A DNA stretch of 64,000 nt from Bradyrhizobium roseum (GCF_030413175.1 NZ_CP129212.1:3782001-3846000); one strand, 5' to 3'. Counted from the stretch's first letter, positions 53,899 through 62,683 are shown. Made by a program: numbers and translations. The notes: generated by a model not told the origin, from the letters alone.

Positions 53899-55383
53899 AT
53901 GAAGTTTGGGGAGTTTGGGGAAAATCGGTCGGCGATGCGAACCGGTGCAGCGCGTGCCCTGTTGTTCTCGGCCGCCGCCGCGCTGGTGCTGGCTCCGCTG
54001 CTGCCGGTCGTCGCAGCCGAAGCTGAAAAGGACAAGGATCCCGTCACGACATCCGCGATCAACCCGACCAAGATGCGCTTCCTCTCGCTTGGCATCGGCA
54101 AGTCCGTGGTCGTCGACCTGCCGCGCGACGTCAAGGACGTGCTGGTCGCAGACCCGAAGATCGCCAATGCCGTGGTCCGTTCCGCGCAACGCGCCTATAT
54201 CATCGGCGGCGCGGTCGGCCAGACCAACGTCGTCTTTTTCGACGCCGACGGCCAGCAGGTCGCCTCCTACGACATCGCGGTCAAGCGCGACCTCAACGGC
54301 GTGCGCGCCGCGCTGAAGCAGTCCCTGCCCGGCATCCAGATCGAGGGCATCGGCGACAGCGTCATCCTCACCGGCTCGGTCTCTTCCCCGGTCGAGGCGC
54401 AGCAGGCCGCCGAGGTCGCGGCGCGGCTGGTCGGCGGCGCCGAAAAGGTCGTCAACTCGATCGTCGTGCGCGGCCGCGACCAGGTGATGCTGAAGGTCAC
54501 CGTCGCCGAAGTGCGGCGCGACATCGTCAAGCAGATGGGTATCGATCTCAGTGCCAGCATGAACTACGGCACCTCGACGGTCGTTTTCAACAACAACAAT
54601 CCGTTCACCGCCAACAATGCGCCGATCGTACCTGGCAACGCCTTGACCGCAACGGCCTTGAACAAGGCCGGCCTGCCATCGGTCACCGCCACGCTGCGCG
54701 CGATGGAGAGCGCGGGCGTGGTGAAAACGCTGGCTGAGCCGAACCTGACGGCGATCTCCGGCGAGTCCGCGACCTTCATTTCAGGCGGCGAGTTTCCGAT
54801 CCCGACCGGCGTGACCTGCCAAACGACGACAGGCGGTGCGATCGGGCAATGCGTCCAGACGGTCAGTTTCAAGAAGTTCGGCATCTCGCTCAACTTCACG
54901 CCGGTTGTGCTGACCGAGGGGCGGATCAGCCTGCGGGTGATGACCGAAGTATCGGAAGTCTCGACCGAGAACGCGCTGCAGGGCGGCGCCGGCGGAACGA
55001 CGATTCCCTCGGTCAAGACACGCCGCGCCGAAACCACACTGGAAATTCCCTCGGGCGGTTCGGTCGCGATGGCGGGCCTGATCCAGGAACAGACCAAGCA
55101 GGCCATCAACGGATTGCCCGGCGCCGACCAGATCCCGATTTTCGGCGCGCTGTTCAGGAGCCAGGACTTCATCAACCATCAGACCGAGCTGATGGTCATC
55201 GTGACGCCCTATGTCGTTCGAGCGGTGGCGCAGAAGGAGTTATCGCGGCCCGATGACGGCTTTGCGCCGGCATCCGATTCGCAATCCGCCCTGCTCGGCC
55301 GCATCAACCGGATCTACGGTGTCGCCGCCCGCGTCGATCCTGTCGGCGGTATGCAGGGCAATTTCGGTTTCATCATCGATTGA
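53899..55383 (+). CDS. cpaC: Tad pilus secretin CpaC (RcpA-like)
   Basis: Outer membrane secretin of the Tad pilus, 494 residues. Signal sequence LLFSAAAALVLAPLLPVVAA, N-terminal pilus/BON-type domains (LGIGKSVVVDLPRDVKDVLVADPKIA; GDSVILTGSVSSPVEAQ, quoted in part), and the C-terminal secretin domain with VTVAEVRRDIVKQMG, LAEPNLTAISGESATF and SGGSVAMAGLIQE. Start chosen at ATG 53899 because AAAGGA lies about 9 nt upstream; a GTG at 53878 overlapping the cpaB stop is possible and would add seven residues. Confidence 0.94.
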   Translation: MKFGEFGENRSAMRTGAARALLFSAAAALVLAPLLPVVAAEAEKDKDPVTTSAINPTKMRFLSLGIGKSVVVDLPRDVKDVLVADPKIANAVVRSAQRAYIIGGAVGQTNVVFFDADGQQVASYDIAVKRDLNGVRAALKQSLPGIQIEGIGDSVILTGSVSSPVEAQQAAEVAARLVGGAEKVVNSIVVRGRDQVMLKVTVAEVRRDIVKQMGIDLSASMNYGTSTVVFNNNNPFTANNAPIVPGNALTATALNKAGLPSVTATLRAMESAGVVKTLAEPNLTAISGESATFISGGEFPIPTGVTCQTTTGGAIGQCVQTVSFKKFGISLNFTPVVLTEGRISLRVMTEVSEVSTENALQGGAGGTTIPSVKTRRAETTLEIPSGGSVAMAGLIQEQTKQAINGLPGADQIPIFGALFRSQDFINHQTELMVIVTPYVVRAVAQKELSRPDDGFAPASDSQSALLGRINRIYGVAARVDPVGGMQGNFGFIID

Positions 55384-55423
55384 GATGCCGCGCTGTTCAC
55401 CGAGTGGGGACGAGGACAGAACA

Positions 55424-56158
55424 ATGACAACAAGAATTTCGCTGCATCGCGCCAGGGCGTTGGGCAGGTTTGGCGCTCTGCTCGGCCTTTCGGCTGCGCT
55501 CGGCGCCTGCATTCCGCACACCCCGGAAGTCACGACCGCCAGCATCGACTACCGGCAACGTCATCCGATCGCAGTGACCGAAGCCGATCGCTCGATCGTG
55601 GTGTTCGTCGGCCATGCCCGCGGTGGCCTCTCCGATCCGCAACGGACCGATGTGATCGGACTGGCGCAGACCTGGCGGCGTGAGGGCACCGGCGCCATCA
55701 CCGCCGACGTCCCGATCGATACGCCGAACGCGCGTGCGGCGGCAGCCTCGTTCCGGGAAATCCAGGCCGTCCTGACGGCGGGCGGCGTGCCCGCGCGCGC
55801 CATCACGCTGCGCCACTACCGGCCCGACGATCCGCGTCAGCTGCCGACGATCCGGCTCAGCTATCCGAAGATCACGGCGGTCGCCGGACCTTGCGGCCTG
55901 TGGCCGCAAGACCTTGGACCGAACATCGACAACGCCGCCTACAGCGAAAATGGCCAGTACCACAATTTCGGCTGCGCCACCCAGCGCAACCTTGCCGCGA
56001 TGATCGACAATCCCGCCGATCTCGAACAGCCGCGGCCGGAGAGCCCCGCCTATTCGCCAAGACGCGACAACGCCTTCGAGAAATACCGCAAGGGTGTTGC
56101 GACGACGACCATTTATCCCGAGTCCGACAAAGCCAAACTAAGCGATACAGGCAAATGA
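55424..56158 (+). CDS. cpaD: Tad pilus lipoprotein CpaD
   Basis: A 244-residue outer-membrane lipoprotein, thought to help the secretin insert. Lipoprotein signal LLGLSAALGAC puts the acylated cysteine at 29. The CpaD domain follows with YRQRHPIAVTEADRSIVVFV, IRLSYPKITAVAGPCGLWP and YHNFGCATQRNLAAMIDNPADL. Start at 55424 has GAGGA 8 nt upstream, 40 bp after cpaC. Its stop overlaps the cpaE start as ATGA. Confidence 0.93.
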   Translation: MTTRISLHRARALGRFGALLGLSAALGACIPHTPEVTTASIDYRQRHPIAVTEADRSIVVFVGHARGGLSDPQRTDVIGLAQTWRREGTGAITADVPIDTPNARAAAASFREIQAVLTAGGVPARAITLRHYRPDDPRQLPTIRLSYPKITAVAGPCGLWPQDLGPNIDNAAYSENGQYHNFGCATQRNLAAMIDNPADLEQPRPESPAYSPRRDNAFEKYRKGVATTTIYPESDKAKLSDTGK

Positions 56159-57438
56159 TCAGCCGCGTCTTTCAGAACTCAGACGATCAAGTCGACGACA
56201 CGCCAACGCAGCCCGAGGAATACATCTCGCCGGCGCCGCGCGTATCGGTACAAGCCTATTGCGCCAGCGTCGCGGTCGCCACCGCGGTGCGCGCGGCAAG
56301 CGAGGACCGGCGGCTCGGCAAGGCGCACCTTTCGGTGCACATGGGCGGCATCGCCGCCGCGATCGAGGCCTATCACACCGCGCCGACGCCGAACGTGATC
56401 CTGCTCGAAACCGAGCCCAGCCGCGACATCCTCGAAGGGCTCGACGAACTCGCGACCGTCTGCGACGCCGGCACCCGCGTCGTCGTGATCGGCAACGCCA
56501 ACGACGGCACGCCCTATCGTGAACTGGTGCGCCGAGGCATCAGCGACTACGTGACCGGTCCGGTCAAACCGATCGACGTCGTTCGCACGATATGCGGCCT
56601 CTATGCGGCCTCCGAGGCCGTCGCAGTCGGCCGGATCGTTGCAGTCGTCGGTGCCAAAGGCGGCGTCGGCGCCTCCACCGTCGCGCACAACGTGGCTTGG
56701 GCGATCGCGCGCGATCTCGCGCTCGATTCCGTCGTGATCGATCTCGACCTTGCCTTCGGCACCGCCGGCCTCGACTACAACCAGGACCCGGTCCAGGGCA
56801 TCGCCAATGCGGTATTCCAGCCGGAACGGCCGGACTCCGCCTTCATGGAGCGTTTGCTGGCGAAATGCACCGATCGCCTCAACCTGCTGGCGTCGCCCGC
56901 CAGCCTGGACCAGGTCTACGATTTCGGTGCCGACGCCTTCGATGCGATCTTCGATACGCTGCGGATGACGACCCCCTGCATCGTGCTCGACATTCCCCAC
57001 CAATGGTCGGCATGGACCAAGCGCACGCTGGTCGGCGCGGACGACATCCTGATCGTCGCCGAGCCGGATCTCGCCAACATGCGCAACGCCAAGAATATGC
57101 TGAACGTGCTGAAGGCGGCGCGCCCCAATGACCGTCCGCCGCTTTATTGCCTCAACCAGGTCGGCATGCACAAGCGTCCGGAGATTTCGGCGCGCGAATT
57201 CGCCAAGGCGATCGAAAGCCAGCCAATCGCCGCGATTCCGTTCGACTCGAAACTGTTCGGCACGGCCGCCAACAACGGGCAGATGATCGCGCAGATCTCG
57301 TCCAAGCATCGCACCACCCAGATGTTCCTGCAGATGGCGCAGCGCCTGACCGGCCATGCGGTGACCAAGCGGTCACGGATGCCGTTCCTGGAGCCGATCA
57401 TCAAGAAGCTGCAGGGCAACAAAGTGCGACGGGCCTGA
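56155..57438 (+). CDS. cpaE: Tad pilus localisation ATPase CpaE (TadZ-like)
   Basis: A 427-residue ParA/MinD-family protein that places the Tad machine at the pole. Residues about 20-155 form an atypical receiver (VILLETEPSRDILEGLDEL, VVVIGNANDGTPYRELVRRG, in parts) without a clear phosphoacceptor set. The deviant Walker A VVGAKGGVGASTVAHNVAW follows near 163, then DLDLAFGTAGLDYN and IVAEPDLANMRNAKN. It starts within the cpaD stop (ATGA). It is the last gene of the rightward operon: cpaF and tadBC are not next, and a leftward lipoprotein gene follows 18 bp away. Confidence 0.93.
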   Translation: MISRVFQNSDDQVDDTPTQPEEYISPAPRVSVQAYCASVAVATAVRAASEDRRLGKAHLSVHMGGIAAAIEAYHTAPTPNVILLETEPSRDILEGLDELATVCDAGTRVVVIGNANDGTPYRELVRRGISDYVTGPVKPIDVVRTICGLYAASEAVAVGRIVAVVGAKGGVGASTVAHNVAWAIARDLALDSVVIDLDLAFGTAGLDYNQDPVQGIANAVFQPERPDSAFMERLLAKCTDRLNLLASPASLDQVYDFGADAFDAIFDTLRMTTPCIVLDIPHQWSAWTKRTLVGADDILIVAEPDLANMRNAKNMLNVLKAARPNDRPPLYCLNQVGMHKRPEISAREFAKAIESQPIAAIPFDSKLFGTAANNGQMIAQISSKHRTTQMFLQMAQRLTGHAVTKRSRMPFLEPIIKKLQGNKVRRA

Positions 57439-57456
57439 GCAACAGACCCTCGGCGA

Positions 57457-58284
57457 CTAGTCGGGCCGTCCGGCGGACGCGATCGGCAGCTTGCCGCCTT
57501 CGGCCCGCGCGGTCTCACGGTCCTTGCGCATCAGGAGCTGTTTGAGCTGCGTGACGTTGGCGGCGGCCTCGGCGGGTGGCAGGTCGGCCCGCACGATCTT
57601 CTCTGCTTCGGCGAGACGGCCCTGCAGGCCGATCGCCAGCGCCAGATTGGCGCGCACGCGTGGATCGGAAGGCGCCTGCGCGATGGCGCGGCGTAGCATC
57701 TCCTCGGCCTTCGGCAGTTCCTTCGAAAGCACGTAGGACAGTCCGAGATTGGTCAGCACCGAAGGATGGTCCGGCACGATCTTCAGCGCGCTCGAATAGT
57801 ATTGCCGTGCTTCCTCGTATCGGCCGAGCTGGTCCAGCGTCGCGCCCTGCGCCGAGAGCAGCCGCCAATCCGGATCGTCGGGCGTATGGGCTCGGCCGAG
57901 CACCTCGAAGGCTTGCTGGAAGTTACCGTTGTCGGCCAGCGCACGACCGTAGGCGGCGAGCAGCAGCCTGTTACCGGGATGGGCGATGGTGGCCTGTTCG
58001 AGCACCGCAACGGCCTGCGCGCGCTGGCCGGAGGCGCGCAAGGCTTTGCCGTATTTGAGCGCGGCGTCGGCATCCTTCGGATTGGCGCGATAGCTGGCCT
58101 GGTAGAGTTCGGTGTCGCGGCGCGGATCGCCGGCGCGGCCGATATCGGCCTTGTCGTCGATCGAGCCGGTGATATCGGACAGTCCCGGGGTCTGGCAGCC
58201 GGCAAGCCCCACAGCGACGATCAGGGTCGATGTGCACGCAAGAAGTCGCGTAACGCGGAACGGATGAAGCAACTTCTGTCGCAT
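57457..58284 (-). CDS. TPR lipoprotein, TadD-like
   Basis: A 275-residue lipoprotein with signal TLIVAVGLAGC (acylated Cys30) and about five tetratricopeptide repeats between 75 and 250 (for example ADAALKYGKALRASGQRAQ, LLSAQGATLDQLGRYEEA, VLTNLGLSYVLSKELPKAEE). The layout matches TadD/pilotin-type proteins of the Tad pilus, and it sits against cpaE in convergent orientation, which supports that role. Start taken at MRQKLLHPF (complement 58282-58284) because the signal peptide begins there; a GTG 36 bp upstream is in frame. A 7-bp-arm palindrome lies in its leader. Confidence 0.82.
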   Translation of the reverse strand: MRQKLLHPFRVTRLLACTSTLIVAVGLAGCQTPGLSDITGSIDDKADIGRAGDPRRDTELYQASYRANPKDADAALKYGKALRASGQRAQAVAVLEQATIAHPGNRLLLAAYGRALADNGNFQQAFEVLGRAHTPDDPDWRLLSAQGATLDQLGRYEEARQYYSSALKIVPDHPSVLTNLGLSYVLSKELPKAEEMLRRAIAQAPSDPRVRANLALAIGLQGRLAEAEKIVRADLPPAEAAANVTQLKQLLMRKDRETARAEGGKLPIASAGRPD

Positions 58285-58326
58285 GTAGCTGGACTCACGG
58301 CGATAACGGTCCAGCGACACTCACAG

Positions 58327-58349
58327 CTTAACCCTAAGTTCAGGTTAAG
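58327..58349 (-). promoter_or_regulatory. Palindromic CtrA-like site upstream of the TPR lipoprotein gene
   Basis: CTTAACC, 9-bp centre, GGTTAAG: perfect 7-bp arms. Each strand reads TTAA-N7-TTCA or TTAA-N7-TTAG, one mismatch each from the CtrA consensus TTAA-N7-TTAA. Centre is about 55 bp before the gene's ATG. It could be a CtrA operator, another dimer site, or an mRNA hairpin. Confidence 0.4.
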
Positions 58350-58450
58350 TTTGCCCTGCTCTGCGGTATTAGACGACCTTTGCAGGCCGCCACGCAACCT
58401 CCGGGGGCGTACGACCTGCCCAAGCCCTCGCCCGCCCGAACAACTGGGGG

Positions 58451-58696
58451 TTAGTCGACGAATTGCGCGCCGAGCTCGCAGCCGATCCGCCAGGCCAGCC
58501 GGCACTGGCGCGGCCGGCCTTCCGAGAAAATCACCGTGAATTCCGAAGGAATTTCCGGATATTCGGCGATGATCTTCACGCCGCCGTCCGACACGTCGGA
58601 GATCATGCAATCGCGCGGCAAGCCGCCGGTCGCGAACTGTATTTTTGCGAAGCTTCTGCACGCCCGACGTTCGCTGCTACGGCGGTTAGCATACAT
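58451..58696 (-). CDS. PilZ-domain protein
   Basis: An 81-residue single-domain PilZ protein. The c-di-GMP motifs are both present: an arginine-rich RxxxR stretch at the N-terminus (NRRSSERRA) and DVSDGGVKI (D/NxSxxG) about 25 residues later, followed by beta strands ending LAWRIGCELGAQFVD. It is probably a c-di-GMP-responsive adaptor. The site beside Tad pilus genes suggests control of pili or adhesion, but no sequence feature shows the partner. The ATG (complement 58694-58696) has a GGGT-rich upstream; no alternative start is needed. Confidence 0.88.
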   Translation of the reverse strand: MYANRRSSERRACRSFAKIQFATGGLPRDCMISDVSDGGVKIIAEYPEIPSEFTVIFSEGRPRQCRLAWRIGCELGAQFVD

Positions 58697-58974
58697 GACA
58701 AACCCTGACCCTGCTTGATGTTAGTCCCTATTGTGGATCAACCTAACGGGGAATTATTGGCATTCGCCTAGCGCGGCGGCTAGCAATGTATCGGTTGTAT
58801 TCGAACTCCGTTTACCGAATCCGCCATTGCAGGCCAAACGCTGAAGTTTCGACGGATCGAGATCTGCGCGCAGCCGCGCCTCGCCGCGAAAATTTTCGGC
58901 AAATTACAGGGTTGATCCTCCCTCGTTAGGCGATAGCCTGACCCCTCCACTCGATTTGGCGGAACCGAAAACGC

Positions 58975-60663
58975 ATGGGAAGCCTCGTTCTTCTCGACCT
59001 GATGGGCGGCGTCGCGCTGCTGCTGTGGGGCCTGCACATGGTCCACAGCGGGATTCTGCGCGCGTTCGGCGCCGATCTCCGCCTGCTGCTGGCGAAGGCG
59101 CTGAGCAACCGCTTCGCCGCCTTCGGCGCCGGCCTGGGCCTGACCGCCCTGCTGCAGAGCAGCACCGCGACGGCCCTGATCACAAGTTCGTTTACCTCCG
59201 AGGGCATCGTCAGCCTCGTCCCGGCGCTGGCCATCATGCTCGGCGCCAATGTCGGCACCACGCTGATCGTGCAGATCCTGTCCTTCAACGTCGCCGCCGT
59301 CGCGCCGGTGCTGTTCATCATCGGCCTGGTCGCGTTCCGCAGCGGCCCGCGCTCGCGTATCAAGGACATCGGCCGCGTCTTCATCGGGCTCGGCCTGATG
59401 CTGCTGGCGCTGCATATCCTGCTCACCACGCTGGCGCCGGCCGAGAACGCGCCGGGCGTGCGCGTATTCATGAACGCCATCACCGGCGATCCCGTGCTCT
59501 GCATCCTGTTCGCCGCGATCGTGACCTGGCTGGTGCATTCCAGCGTCGCCAGCGTGCTGCTGGTGATGTCGCTGGCCTATGCTCACTTCGTCACGCCCTA
59601 TGCGGCGCTGGCGCTGGTGCTCGGCGCCAATCTCGGCAGCGCCATCAATCCGCTCGTCGAGGGGGCGCGGCACGACAATCCCGCCAGCTATCGCCTGCCA
59701 TTGGGCAACCTCGTCAACCGGCTGGCCGGAATCCTGCTGGTGCTGCCGTTCCTGCAACCGATCGCGGATCTTCTGATCGCGTGGCAGCCGGATGTCGCCA
59801 AGGCGACGGCGCTGTTCCACATCGCCTTCAACGTGGTGACCGCGGCGCTCTTCATCGGCCTGCTCGACGGCATGGCGCGGCTGCTCAAGCGGCTGCTGCC
59901 AGAACGTGTCAAGGACGCGGATGCGTCGGGGCCCCGTTATCTTGACGACAGCGCGCTGGAAACGCCTTCGCTGGCGCTGGCCGATGCCGCCCGCGAGACC
60001 CTGCACATGGGCGACCACGTCGAGATCATGCTGCGCAAGGTGATGGCGGCGATGATGACCAACGACCGCGCGCTGGTCGACCAGGTCTCGCAGATGGACA
60101 ATTCGGTCGACAGCCTCGACGAGGCGATCAAGCTCTATGTCACGAAACTCACCCGCGGCAGCCTCGACGAGCGCGAGGGCCAGCGCGCGATGGAGATCGT
60201 CTCCTTCGCCATCAACCTCGAGCACATCGGCGACATCATCGACAAGAATCTGAGCGAACTCGCCACCAAGAAGATCAAGCGCCGCTTCCAGTTCTCGCCC
60301 GAGGGCGCCGAGGAGCTGTCCGCCTTCCACAAGCGCACCATGGATTCGCTGCGGATCGCATTCGGCGTCTTCATGTCCGGCGACGTCAACGAGGCGCGAA
60401 AGCTGCTGGCCGAAAAATCCGCGCTGCGCAATGCCGAGCTGGCCGCGACCGAACGCCATCTCGACCGCCTGCGCGAAGGCCGCCCCGAAACCATCGAGAC
60501 CACCTCGCTGCATCTCGACGTGCTGCGCGACCTCCGGCGCATCCACTCGCACATCTGCTCGGTCGCCTATCCGGTGCTGGATGCCGCGGGCCAACTGGCG
60601 GCCTATCGATCGACCCAAGCCGACCTGACGGCGTTGCCGGCGCCGGTCCCCGGCCGCAGCTAA
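58975..60663 (+). CDS. Na+/phosphate cotransporter with PhoU-like domain
   Basis: A 562-residue inner-membrane protein of the NptA/YjbB family. The membrane half (about 1-300) has the inverted-repeat Na_Pi_cotrans motifs: GLTALLQSSTATALITSS in the first repeat and TWLVHSSVASVLLVMSLA in the second, where the usual QSS is HSS. The cytosolic half (about 340-540) is a PhoU-like helical bundle (LHMGDHVEIMLRKVM, FAINLEHIGDIIDKNL). Members import or export phosphate with sodium. It stands alone between PilZ and the glycosylation cassette. No Pho box was evident upstream. Confidence 0.9.
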   Translation: MGSLVLLDLMGGVALLLWGLHMVHSGILRAFGADLRLLLAKALSNRFAAFGAGLGLTALLQSSTATALITSSFTSEGIVSLVPALAIMLGANVGTTLIVQILSFNVAAVAPVLFIIGLVAFRSGPRSRIKDIGRVFIGLGLMLLALHILLTTLAPAENAPGVRVFMNAITGDPVLCILFAAIVTWLVHSSVASVLLVMSLAYAHFVTPYAALALVLGANLGSAINPLVEGARHDNPASYRLPLGNLVNRLAGILLVLPFLQPIADLLIAWQPDVAKATALFHIAFNVVTAALFIGLLDGMARLLKRLLPERVKDADASGPRYLDDSALETPSLALADAARETLHMGDHVEIMLRKVMAAMMTNDRALVDQVSQMDNSVDSLDEAIKLYVTKLTRGSLDEREGQRAMEIVSFAINLEHIGDIIDKNLSELATKKIKRRFQFSPEGAEELSAFHKRTMDSLRIAFGVFMSGDVNEARKLLAEKSALRNAELAATERHLDRLREGRPETIETTSLHLDVLRDLRRIHSHICSVAYPVLDAAGQLAAYRSTQADLTALPAPVPGRS

Positions 60664-60664
60664 C

Positions 60665-61003
60665 TCAGCGATTCAGCGTCTTCGACGCCTTGCCGCGATG
60701 CCTGATGATCAGCATGATGTTCCGGATATAGATGATCGTGGCCAGCGACTGGCCGAGGATGATCACGGGTTCGCGCTTGGCGATGCCGTAGACCAGCGTC
60801 ATCAGCCCGCCGCCCATCGAGAAGAACCAGAACGCGATCGGGATCACGCTGCGTCCGGCGCGTTCGCTCGATATCCACTGCACCAGGAAGCGCGCGGTGA
60901 ACAACAACTGCGCGATCAGGCCGAACGCCAGCCAGAAATCGAATTTGGCGACGAAGACGTCGTACAGATAATCGCCGAGCGCCTGCCCGTATTGGATCAG
61001 CAT
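60665..61003 (-). CDS. Lipid-A-disaccharide-synthase N-terminal-domain (LAB-N) membrane protein
   Basis: A 112-residue integral membrane protein with three predicted helices: FDFWLAFGLIAQLLFTARFLVQW (in parts), VIPIAFWFFSMGGGLMTLVYG and VIILGQSLATIIYIRNIML. The FLVQWxxSE and GIxxRDPVFILGQ-type pattern (here GIAKREPVIILGQ) is that of the LAB-N domain found alone or fused in sugar-lipid enzymes. It overlaps the GT2 stop by one base (TGATG), so it is translated with it and may anchor that soluble glycosyltransferase or move the lipid-linked sugar. Start taken at MLIQYGQALGD. Confidence 0.85.
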   Translation of the reverse strand: MLIQYGQALGDYLYDVFVAKFDFWLAFGLIAQLLFTARFLVQWISSERAGRSVIPIAFWFFSMGGGLMTLVYGIAKREPVIILGQSLATIIYIRNIMLIIRHRGKASKTLNR

Positions 61004-61746
61004 CAGAGAACCTCGGTCACAGCCGGCGTCGGCTTCTTGCGGCGGATCAGCCACCACACGCCGGCGAGATCCATGATCCCGATCCATAGCCGGTCAAAGA
61101 AGCCGTAATTGGACACGCCGGAACGGCGCGGGCGGTCCATCACGTCGACATAGGCGATATCGAAACCTTCGCGGCGAACCAGTGCCGGCAGGAAGCGATG
61201 CAGCCCGTCGAAATAAGGCATCGACAGGAACACATCGCGCGGGAACGCCTTCAGCCCGCAGCCGGTATCACGGGTGCCGTCGCTCAGAATCGCGTTGCGC
61301 ACGCCGTTGGCGACGCGCGACTGCAGTTTCTTGAAACCGGTATCCTTGCGTCCGACGCGCTGGCCGGCCGCAAGACCGATGCGCCCACCGCCCTTTTCGA
61401 CCGCCGCGATCAGATCCGGCAGGAACACCGGATTGTTCTGGCCGTCGCCGTCGAGTGTCGCCACGATCGCGCCGCGTGCGGCGCGCACGCCGCTGCGCAC
61501 GGCGGCCGATTGACCCGATGAAACGGCGTGCTTCAGTTGCCGAAGCTGACGGTGCTGCTTCATCAGATCGGCCAGCCGCTCGGCGGTCGCATCCGTCGAG
61601 CCGTCATTGACGTAGATGATCTCATAGGCCCACCGGCCGTCGAGTGCGCCGATGATTTCCGCGACCAGCGGCGCGACGTTTTCCGCTTCGTTGCGCACCG
61701 GCACAACGATGGAAACGGCGACCGCATCTGTGTCGGAAGGTCTCAA
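61003..61746 (-). CDS. GT2 glycosyltransferase, polyprenyl-phosphate sugar synthase type
   Basis: A GT-A fold enzyme of about 247 residues, related to dolichyl/polyprenyl-phosphate mannose synthases and ArnC. SIVVPVRNEAENV is the nucleotide strand, YVNDGSTDAT the sugar-nucleotide loop, LDGDGQNNP the metal DxD-like site, and RDTGCGLKAF the acceptor loop. It lacks the C-terminal membrane helices of ArnC; the next gene (LAB-N) may supply the membrane part. No ATG or GTG suits the start: TTG (complement 61744-61746) is the first candidate, and frame upstream is open for further codons, so the N-terminus is uncertain. Confidence 0.85.
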   Translation of the reverse strand: MRPSDTDAVAVSIVVPVRNEAENVAPLVAEIIGALDGRWAYEIIYVNDGSTDATAERLADLMKQHRQLRQLKHAVSSGQSAAVRSGVRAARGAIVATLDGDGQNNPVFLPDLIAAVEKGGGRIGLAAGQRVGRKDTGFKKLQSRVANGVRNAILSDGTRDTGCGLKAFPRDVFLSMPYFDGLHRFLPALVRREGFDIAYVDVMDRPRRSGVSNYGFFDRLWIGIMDLAGVWWLIRRKKPTPAVTEVL

Positions 61747-61836
61747 ATCGGCACTCGTCTGGTTGGTTTGGGGGAACCCGGTAACCGGGCAAACATGGGT
61801 AACAGGATCTGGCCGGCCGGCTGGCGGCGTCCGCTT

Positions 61837-62682
61837 TTATGGGGCGAAAGCGCCTCGGGCAACCCTTTTGAGGCGCCCCGACGAAGGCCCGACAAGGGAC
61901 ACAATGCTGCCGTCGTGCAGGATCGCAAATCCGAGCCGGCGTGCTGCAAACCAATAGCGCACGAACACCGTGCCGACGATCCCGACCATTGCGCCCGCCA
62001 CGACGTCGCTCGGATGATGGGCCAGCAGCACCAGCCGGCTCGCTGCAATGATCAGGGCATAAATCGCCATCGCGACGCGCGCCTGCGGCCACACCGCGGA
62101 TACCGCCATCGCGAGCGCAAAAGCGGTCGTGGCATGGCCGGACGGAAAGCTGTAATAGGCCGGATTGCCCGCAAAGTGCGAGAAGTGGAAGGCATTGGCC
62201 TCGCCGCCGACGAATGGCCGGCCGCGGCCAACGCAGTATTTCAGCACCTCGGTGACCAGATTGGACAGGGCGACCGCACAGAAGATGAACTGCAGCCGCG
62301 TGCCGAGCCCCAGCAGCAGCGAGCGCCGGATACCACGCAACGCCGGCGATACGATCGCAATGGCGATCAGCATCACAGCCAGCGCCGCCAGCACGTATTC
62401 GTCCTTGCCGAAATCGGTGACGATCCGCAGCCACCACAGCGAGGGCGTGCCGCGCTTGGGCATCTGGGCGATCTCCCAGGCGTCGATCGCAAACATCAGC
62501 ACGATGATGGCGGCACCGAGAGCGGCTGACAGCCACAATGCCTGCCGCGCCGCGCGCCGCGCCGCTTCGGCGCGTCGCGAATGCGACGGCGAACGCACGA
62601 GTTGCGCCAGCGACAGCCACGCCAGAATCGCGAAGCGCGAGGCATAATTCTTGGAATCGACGACAGACGGGCTCGCGGCCAT
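61837..62682 (-). CDS. PAP2-family membrane phosphatase
   Basis: A 281-residue membrane protein with the full acid-phosphatase motif set: KYCVGRGRP, YYSFPSGHA and SRLVLLAHHPSD. PAP2 enzymes in this setting remove phosphate from lipid A or recycle undecaprenyl diphosphate. It starts one base after the GT39 stop, with GGAATAAG just before the ATG, so translation is coupled. The GT2 gene follows about 90 bp on. An in-frame extension of 64 codons upstream, inside the GT39 gene, is not family-like. Confidence 0.9.
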   Translation of the reverse strand: MAASPSVVDSKNYASRFAILAWLSLAQLVRSPSHSRRAEAARRAARQALWLSAALGAAIIVLMFAIDAWEIAQMPKRGTPSLWWLRIVTDFGKDEYVLAALAVMLIAIAIVSPALRGIRRSLLLGLGTRLQFIFCAVALSNLVTEVLKYCVGRGRPFVGGEANAFHFSHFAGNPAYYSFPSGHATTAFALAMAVSAVWPQARVAMAIYALIIAASRLVLLAHHPSDVVAGAMVGIVGTVFVRYWFAARRLGFAILHDGSIVSLVGPSSGRLKRVARGAFAP

Positions 62683-62683
62683 C

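Noticed and set aside
58780..60618. A 612-codon minus-strand frame opposite the Na/Pi cotransporter
   Set aside because: Low-complexity Gln/Arg/His/Asp translation typical of antisense frames; the plus strand has a full membrane transporter.
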